NCBI GenBank assembly: GCA_045537495.1
Contig: JAZSPN010000057.1
Location: forward strand, 1 to 45,409
DNA length: 45,409 nucleotides
Direction: 5' to 3'
Source: UBA1425 sp045537495
GTDB taxonomy: Bacteria; Bacillota; Clostridia; Oscillospirales; Acutalibacteraceae
In this document: one piece after another, positions 41,382 to 45,409 of the stretch
How positions within the stretch are numbered: position 1 is the stretch's first letter
Layout of the letters: every line of letters starts with the position of its first letter
Translations under genes and position numbers: made by a program
The notes under the pieces: model-generated
Told to the model about the DNA's origin: nothing
Seen by the model: the letters and a program-made list of their open reading frames with translations, nothing else
Database searches by the model: none

Positions 41382-42557
41382 TTACCTCTCCAATCCCGCA
41401 AGAACTGCCGTATAAACGACAGCCGAAACCACGATGAAAGGTCTTTCCTTTATTTTTCCGATAAAATGTGAGAAGCGCTCACATACACATTCGTTCTTAT
41501 CGTAGATGAAATAGAAAAGAAGTCCCGTTTCAATGACGTAGCCCGCAAGAGTCCATCTGCCGGGTTCTCCCGTAAATATCGAAGGTGCAAGCACAAGCAC
41601 CATCGCAAGAATTGCAAAAACATATACCGTTTTCATAAACAAATCGTCGGTACGTTTTATACATCCTGCCCAGAATACCGTAAAGACCGCAAAAAACGGA
41701 AGATATACAAACAGTAATCCGCAGACAATAATATATATGTGATTTTTGATTTCCAGACCGATGAAATTCTTCACTACCTCGTCGAAAGGCTGTACGTATT
41801 CGGCAATATAGTATTCGGTAAGAGGATGAAGCTCGATTCCCGTACCTTCGATCTTTGAATACATATATTCCATCAGCTCATCGGCAGTTTCAAACGTGAG
41901 GTCACCGCGCGTCATAACGGCATAAAGCGCAACACCGATAATTCCCGCATACGTCAGAAAACAGAGAAGACCGTTGGAAAAACTCTTTTTCTTTGAAAAT
42001 TCGTAGAACAGAATTATTGCAATCAGTGTCATGCAGTGAACGGGATATACCACGCTTATAAGCGTTGCAAGCACACAGAATACGGGGATAAGAAAGCGTA
42101 TTCCCCGAAAACGAAGCACGAGAATTGCAAGAAGCGTCAACGCGAAGAAATAAAGATCGACCTGCATTCCGTTCTTTGAAAGCCAGTAAAACGTCATCGG
42201 AGAGAAAACGAACAGCGCCGATATGAATATAACGGCATACTTTGTTTCGCCGCTGCACGAGTGTATCAGCTTTCCGAGAAGAAGAGATACGGTTAAATTG
42301 AGTAACAGAAGGAAGGTTACCACCAAGGGCAACACCGTCGCTCCCGTTACCGTGTCGGTAAACCAGCTTACCACTTCCCCGAGAAAGCCTCTCGTCATAT
42401 AGCCGTGGCTGAAATCAAGAAGGAAAAAATGGAAATAATAACTGTCCTCATGCAAAGAGAAGTTAAAAAGGCATATCAGGTTTGTAATAACAAAAATAAC
42501 CGTTTCATAAAAAAATCTGAAATCCGTTATTTTTTTCAAAGAACTTTTAACTTTCAT
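41382..42557 (-). CDS. Polytopic membrane protein, possibly GT-C-like (radical SAM operon)
   Basis: 391 residues with ten or more hydrophobic helices. An extracytoplasmic loop after the first helix holds LHEDSYYFHFFLLDFSHGYMTRGFLGEVV, whose HGYMTRGFLG segment is reminiscent of uncharacterised bacterial membrane proteins related to lipid-linked sugar transferases. A longer loop lies near residues 215-260 (ETADELMEYMYSKIEGTGIELHPLTEYY). The fold assignment is a guess from topology and cannot be confirmed here. AAGGA precedes the ATG. It lies 30 bases after the XRE gene and three bases before the second membrane gene, inside one operon. Confidence 0.55.
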   Translation of the reverse strand: MKVKSSLKKITDFRFFYETVIFVITNLICLFNFSLHEDSYYFHFFLLDFSHGYMTRGFLGEVVSWFTDTVTGATVLPLVVTFLLLLNLTVSLLLGKLIHSCSGETKYAVIFISALFVFSPMTFYWLSKNGMQVDLYFFALTLLAILVLRFRGIRFLIPVFCVLATLISVVYPVHCMTLIAIILFYEFSKKKSFSNGLLCFLTYAGIIGVALYAVMTRGDLTFETADELMEYMYSKIEGTGIELHPLTEYYIAEYVQPFDEVVKNFIGLEIKNHIYIIVCGLLFVYLPFFAVFTVFWAGCIKRTDDLFMKTVYVFAILAMVLVLAPSIFTGEPGRWTLAGYVIETGLLFYFIYDKNECVCERFSHFIGKIKERPFIVVSAVVYTAVLAGLER

Positions 42558-42587
42558 TTCAAAGTATCCTTCATTCTTTCAATAACA

Positions 42588-42914
42588 TCAGTCTTCGGTA
42601 AGCTCAACGGCAACACGTATGAGCTCGCAAATAACAGCTTCCTTTTCTTTCGGCACATTTTCGAGTATGGAGAGAACTCTGTTCCACGTCTGACCGTCGG
42701 TAACGTCGCCCTTCACTATATAATCAAGGCTGAGTCCCAGTATGTTGCTGAGATTGACAAGGCTTTCTATCGAGAGTCCCGACTTGCCCCTTTCCACCTC
42801 GCTGAAATGCTTCACGGAAATATTAAGCTTCTCCGCCATCTGCTCCTGTGTAAACGACATGCTTTTTCTGCGGCTTCGTATTCTGTTGCCCATTTCCGCT
42901 TTGTAGTCACTCAT
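42588..42914 (-). CDS. XRE-family transcriptional regulator
   Basis: 108 residues. The Cro/CI-type HTH occupies about residues 8-65 (GNRIRSRRKSMSFTQEQMAEKLNISVKHFSEVERGKSGLSIESLVNLSNIL), followed by LGLSLDYIVKG and a 40-residue helical tail. ATG 42914 is preferred, with GGGTGAT four bases upstream; an in-frame start at 43013 would run through the promoter region. As first gene of the operon with two membrane proteins and three radical SAM genes, it probably controls its own operon. Direct repeats lie at its promoter. Confidence 0.85.
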   Translation of the reverse strand: MSDYKAEMGNRIRSRRKSMSFTQEQMAEKLNISVKHFSEVERGKSGLSIESLVNLSNILGLSLDYIVKGDVTDGQTWNRVLSILENVPKEKEAVICELIRVAVELTED

Positions 42915-42936
42915 AAGAATCACCCGACCTATAAGG

Positions 42937-42985
42937 TTAATAATAACACAACTTGTAAAAGTCAAACACAAGGTCAAAGGTTGTG
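42937..42985 (-). promoter_or_regulatory. Candidate promoter and operator repeats for the XRE/radical SAM operon
   Basis: On the minus strand TTGACT (42960-42965), 17 bases and TATTAA (42937-42942) make a fair promoter. On the plus strand AACACAA occurs at 42945-42951 and at 42965-42971, exactly 20 bases apart, and the inverted TTGTG is at 42981-42985. The copies overlap the promoter, as expected for operators of the adjacent XRE protein. No cobalamin riboswitch is seen. Confidence 0.45.
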
Positions 42986-43047
42986 CCACTTTACCCGCCA
43001 CGTTATTCTTCACCCCTTGTCAGGTAATATGCAAACGCTTCTTTCTT

Positions 43048-43089
43048 AAAAAAAGAAAAGTCCCGGGAAAATTTCGCAATTCTCCCGGG
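43048..43089 (-). terminator. Terminator after the lipoprotein gene
   Basis: On the minus strand CCCGGGAGAATT pairs with AATTTTCCCGGG around a four-base loop with one mismatch; the T-rich ACTTTTCTTTTTTT follows. It ends the transcript of the lipoprotein gene about 15 bases past its stop. Confidence 0.85.
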
Positions 43090-43104
43090 TTCAAAAAAAT
43101 TCGT

Positions 43105-44205
43105 TTAAAGTGATTCCACCTTGTCAATGAATACCTGCACATCGACCTTCCTGTATCCCGACGGCACGGAAAATACTCCGCCCGACGAAACTCCGCTTTT
43201 CAGCGACACGTTAATGGTTGAGCTGCCCGACGGTCCCGATACGACTATCTTCGTCAGTCCGCCGCTGTTGAAATAATACTTATATACGGTGCCGTCCGTG
43301 TCCTTGTACGATTCGCACACATATCCCGTACCGCTTGTCACTCCGCAATACGCCATGCCGTCTGCCGTCATCGCCACACTTTCGGATGCAACCATGCTTT
43401 CAAGCATTCCCACAACGGGATCCGCCACATCGACAACCGCATACGAATTCATCGACGGTACTATGATATACACGTTTCCTCCGCTGTAAAAATATCTGCA
43501 CGATACCGGAACGGATTTATACGTCGTCGAAATATTGTATGCCGTTCCCCCGTTTTTATAAATATTGACGGTTGCCGAATATCCGCGGAAATTGCCTTTC
43601 ACCGTTGCCGTGTAATTCCCCGAATTCAGAACGCTCTTCACATATTTATCAAAGTACGTGACGTTGGGACGCGGTATCTCCGACGGTGTCACCGTACCGC
43701 CCGTGTCACCGCCCGTTGTGTTCTCCTCATTTCCGCTCTGTCCCGAATCCGCCGTCGTACTCTCTTTTGTCGGCTCCTTTTCGCCGTCCTGAGAATCCGT
43801 CTTCGTCGTCGAAGCCGAGGTATCGGGCGTCGTTATCTGAGGCACCTTATCGGTTACTTTCTCACCGTTTTTGTCGGTCGCGGTTTCACCGTTTTTGCCC
43901 GTTGTGCCGTCATTCTCCGCCGTTTCACCGCCCGACGGAAGCGTAAGCTCCTCATAGTCCTTCTGATAATTTTCATTCGTGGTATGTACCGTTCCCGTGC
44001 CGATATGCTCCTCGTCATACCATTCATCCGCCGTAACGCTCTCATCGGAATTTATAAGCGTTGTTTCCTCTTTCTCCGTCACCGACTGTTCGGCAGTAAG
44101 TCCCGTTGTTCCGTCATCGGTTACGCCCCTGTCACACGACGAAAAAAACGCAATGCAGGAAAACACCAGCATCGGTATCAGAATTATCGATAACGTCTTT
44201 TTCAT
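43105..44205 (-). CDS. Lipoprotein with low-complexity linker and LolA/LppX-like domain
   Basis: 366 residues. It begins with MKKTLSIILIPMLVFSC..FFSSC, a type II signal with Cys at about 24. A roughly 150-residue Thr/Glu/Gly/Lys-rich linker with near-repeats (GTTGKNGETATDKNGEKVT) follows. Residues about 185-366 form a beta-rich domain (VKSVLNSGNYTATVKGNFRG...YNISTTYKS, YKYYFNSGGLTKIVVSG) resembling LolA/LppX-type lipid- or lipoprotein-handling folds. It is probably anchored to the outer face of the membrane. It has its own extended -10 promoter and a terminator. The domain match is by pattern; function is unknown. Confidence 0.65.
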   Translation of the reverse strand: MKKTLSIILIPMLVFSCIAFFSSCDRGVTDDGTTGLTAEQSVTEKEETTLINSDESVTADEWYDEEHIGTGTVHTTNENYQKDYEELTLPSGGETAENDGTTGKNGETATDKNGEKVTDKVPQITTPDTSASTTKTDSQDGEKEPTKESTTADSGQSGNEENTTGGDTGGTVTPSEIPRPNVTYFDKYVKSVLNSGNYTATVKGNFRGYSATVNIYKNGGTAYNISTTYKSVPVSCRYFYSGGNVYIIVPSMNSYAVVDVADPVVGMLESMVASESVAMTADGMAYCGVTSGTGYVCESYKDTDGTVYKYYFNSGGLTKIVVSGPSGSSTINVSLKSGVSSGGVFSVPSGYRKVDVQVFIDKVESL

Positions 44206-44251
44206 TATAAAACCTTCGGTCAGCGACCGCCTTTCATTATTTTATATTCCG

Positions 44252-44280
44252 ATTATACCACAAAAGAGCCGTTTCTTCAA
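44252..44280 (-). promoter_or_regulatory. Promoter of the lipoprotein gene
   Basis: On the minus strand TTGAAG (44275-44280), 17 bases ending TGG, and TATAAT (44252-44257). A small hairpin (CGGTC-GCT-GACCG, 44217-44229) lies in the leader next to the GAAGG ribosome site. Confidence 0.75.
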
Positions 44281-44362
44281 GACGGAAAATAATGGAAATC
44301 CCTTTTGCATCCTCATCTATGCCATTCCGCCAAAAAACATTACAAAACGTTTACAGTTGTTG

Positions 44363-44391
44363 TTGATTTTTTCCTTCCGATATGATATAAT
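44363..44391 (+). promoter_or_regulatory. Promoter of the alpha/beta-hydrolase gene
   Basis: TTGATT (44363-44368), 17 bases ending TGA, TATAAT (44386-44391). It is divergent from the lipoprotein promoter about 80 bases away. Confidence 0.8.
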
Positions 44392-44438
44392 GTCGTTGCC
44401 TAGCGGCGAAAATAATTTTATAAGGAAGTGTATCCATT

Positions 44439-45409
44439 TTGAAAAGAGTACTTTCCCTTTTGCTTTGCTTTATCATGGCATTTTCCGCTTTCACGGTAAC
44501 ATCCTCTGCTGCCGCTGAAAAAGAAAACAAAAATCTCCCGATGATCTTTGTAACAGGTATCGGTCAGACATTCTCCTTCCTCGAAAGAGAAGACGGTACA
44601 CGTGAATTCAACTACAAATACGCCGACGAAAACGGTGAATTCAAAGAAGAGGTCATCAAGTATGAAGAGTCGAAAAACCTCATCAACTTCGACTTCAATC
44701 TGGTTCTCAAGCACCTTATCAAAAACCCCGTAAACCTTCTCAAATCTCTTGCGGTTGTCGGCGAATTGCTCTTATCTCTCGTTCTCGGAAACTACATGAT
44801 CAGCTTCGATCACATCAGTGCTCTCGTGCGTGAGCTCTTGTATCTCAACATTCCCGAGAGTGACGGCACTCTTCCCGACGAAGTAGTATCTCCCTACTAC
44901 ACCTACCCCGTAAAGGACTACAACGAAACTGCAAAAGGCCGTTTCGACAAAACAGTCCCCCATCCCGATCTTATTTCCGCTTACGGCGAAGACAGAGTTT
45001 TCTGCTTCAACTATGCCCCCTTCGGCAGCATTGAAAATCTTGCAGACAAGCTCAACGATTACATCAACAACATTCAGGAAAGATACTTCCCCGGTCAGAA
45101 GGTAATCCTTGTTCCGATGAGCATGGGCGCCGCTACCGTCAGCCGTTATCTCTACAAATACGGCAATCAGGGTGATGTAGCAAAGGTTATCAGCGTTGTC
45201 GGCTGCTGGGACGGCAGTGACGTATTTGCGGATCTTATCGAAGTCAAATATGCAGATGACTCCGCAGATACCTTCTATTCCAAGCTCCTCCCCCACTATG
45301 TAGGCGATCCGGCTACATCCTCTTTCCTCAACATCCTTCTTCATCTTTTCTCAAAGGATACGTTATCTCCCCTTGTACGCAACGCTCTTTGTTCCGTCCG
45401 TGACGAGGT
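44439..45409 (+). CDS. Secreted alpha/beta-hydrolase (lipase/acyltransferase-like), truncated by window end
   Basis: An open reading frame starts at TTG 44439, ten bases after AAGGAAG, and stays open to the window end (323 codons). The start MKRVLSLLLCFIMAFSAFTVTSSAAA is a signal peptide. The mature part begins with LPMIFVTGIGQTFSF, a typical first strand and oxyanion turn of lipase folds. The nucleophile elbow appears as VPMSMGAATVSRYLYKYG (Ser in an M-S-M-G context). The arrangement recalls LCAT/lipase-type enzymes acting on lipids or esters outside the cell. The catalytic Asp and His lie beyond the window or cannot be assigned. Confidence 0.75.
   Translation, partial: MKRVLSLLLCFIMAFSAFTVTSSAAAEKENKNLPMIFVTGIGQTFSFLEREDGTREFNYKYADENGEFKEEVIKYEESKNLINFDFNLVLKHLIKNPVNLLKSLAVVGELLLSLVLGNYMISFDHISALVRELLYLNIPESDGTLPDEVVSPYYTYPVKDYNETAKGRFDKTVPHPDLISAYGEDRVFCFNYAPFGSIENLADKLNDYINNIQERYFPGQKVILVPMSMGAATVSRYLYKYGNQGDVAKVISVVGCWDGSDVFADLIEVKYADDSADTFYSKLLPHYVGDPATSSFLNILLHLFSKDTLSPLVRNALCSVRDE

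Noticed and set aside
42915..43104. Cobalamin riboswitch upstream of the B12-type radical SAM operon
   Set aside because: The leader is too short and lacks the B12-box; only promoter-like elements and repeats are seen.
1..45409. CRISPR arrays, insertion sequences or prophage genes
   Set aside because: No regularly spaced repeats, transposase, integrase or phage structural proteins were found.

Overview
The window looks like chromosome from a spore-forming, anaerobic, gut-type Firmicute of class Clostridia, most likely in or near Oscillospirales/Ruminococcaceae. The evidence is a spoIIGA-sigE sporulation pair, AGGAGG-type ribosome binding sites, frequent TTG/GTG starts, textbook 17-bp-spacer sigma-A promoters and mid-range GC. 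The lineage is inferred from gene content. No phage, insertion sequence or CRISPR array was seen.

Layout. (1) 1-6441, minus strand: the edge of a tRNA-Pro(CGG) gene with its own promoter. Before it lies an operon of a zinc-ribbon/membrane/beta-propeller protein, nagA, a MATE exporter, a cyclophilin and a phosphomannomutase/phosphoglucomutase. (2) 6600-13539, plus strand: spoIIGA-sigE, a DEDDh exonuclease, a GHL10-family glycosyl hydrolase-like protein and a 1000-residue N-acetylmuramoyl-L-alanine amidase with a poly-Thr linker. (3) 13536-18148: a small membrane protein, then rfbA-rfbC-rfbD (dTDP-rhamnose, no rfbB) with a metallophosphoesterase, then a tiny winged-helix-like protein preceded by a perfect palindrome. 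(4) 18145-20774, minus: a TIM-barrel/metallo-beta-lactamase fusion and a membrane-anchored secreted protein.

(5) 20837-26872, minus: a tight six-gene operon with a clear promoter. It encodes two tandem-SCP2-like proteins, a split transketolase, a class III aminotransferase and a membrane M28 peptidase. This is probably an undescribed metabolic system. (6) 27079-30315, minus: a secreted beta-propeller-like protein, an HTH-HipA-like kinase fusion, and rplM-rpsI. (7) 30549-34490: nanA and a glycerophosphodiesterase (plus); a VWA protein, and a macro-domain/ArsC-family pair (minus). (8) 34593-42914, minus: the most striking locus, one operon of an XRE regulator, two polytopic membrane proteins and three paralogous B12-binding-type radical SAM enzymes, ended by a terminator. 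(9) 43105-end: a lipoprotein and, divergently, the start of a secreted alpha/beta-hydrolase cut by the window edge.

How the genes may work together: many encode envelope and carbohydrate functions (sugar-phosphate mutase, amino-sugar catabolism, rhamnose donor, amidase, sialate lyase, phospholipid turnover). The two multi-gene operons of regions 5 and 8 have no pathway assignable from sequence alone and are the best candidates for new biology. No stretch above 300 bases lacks a gene.
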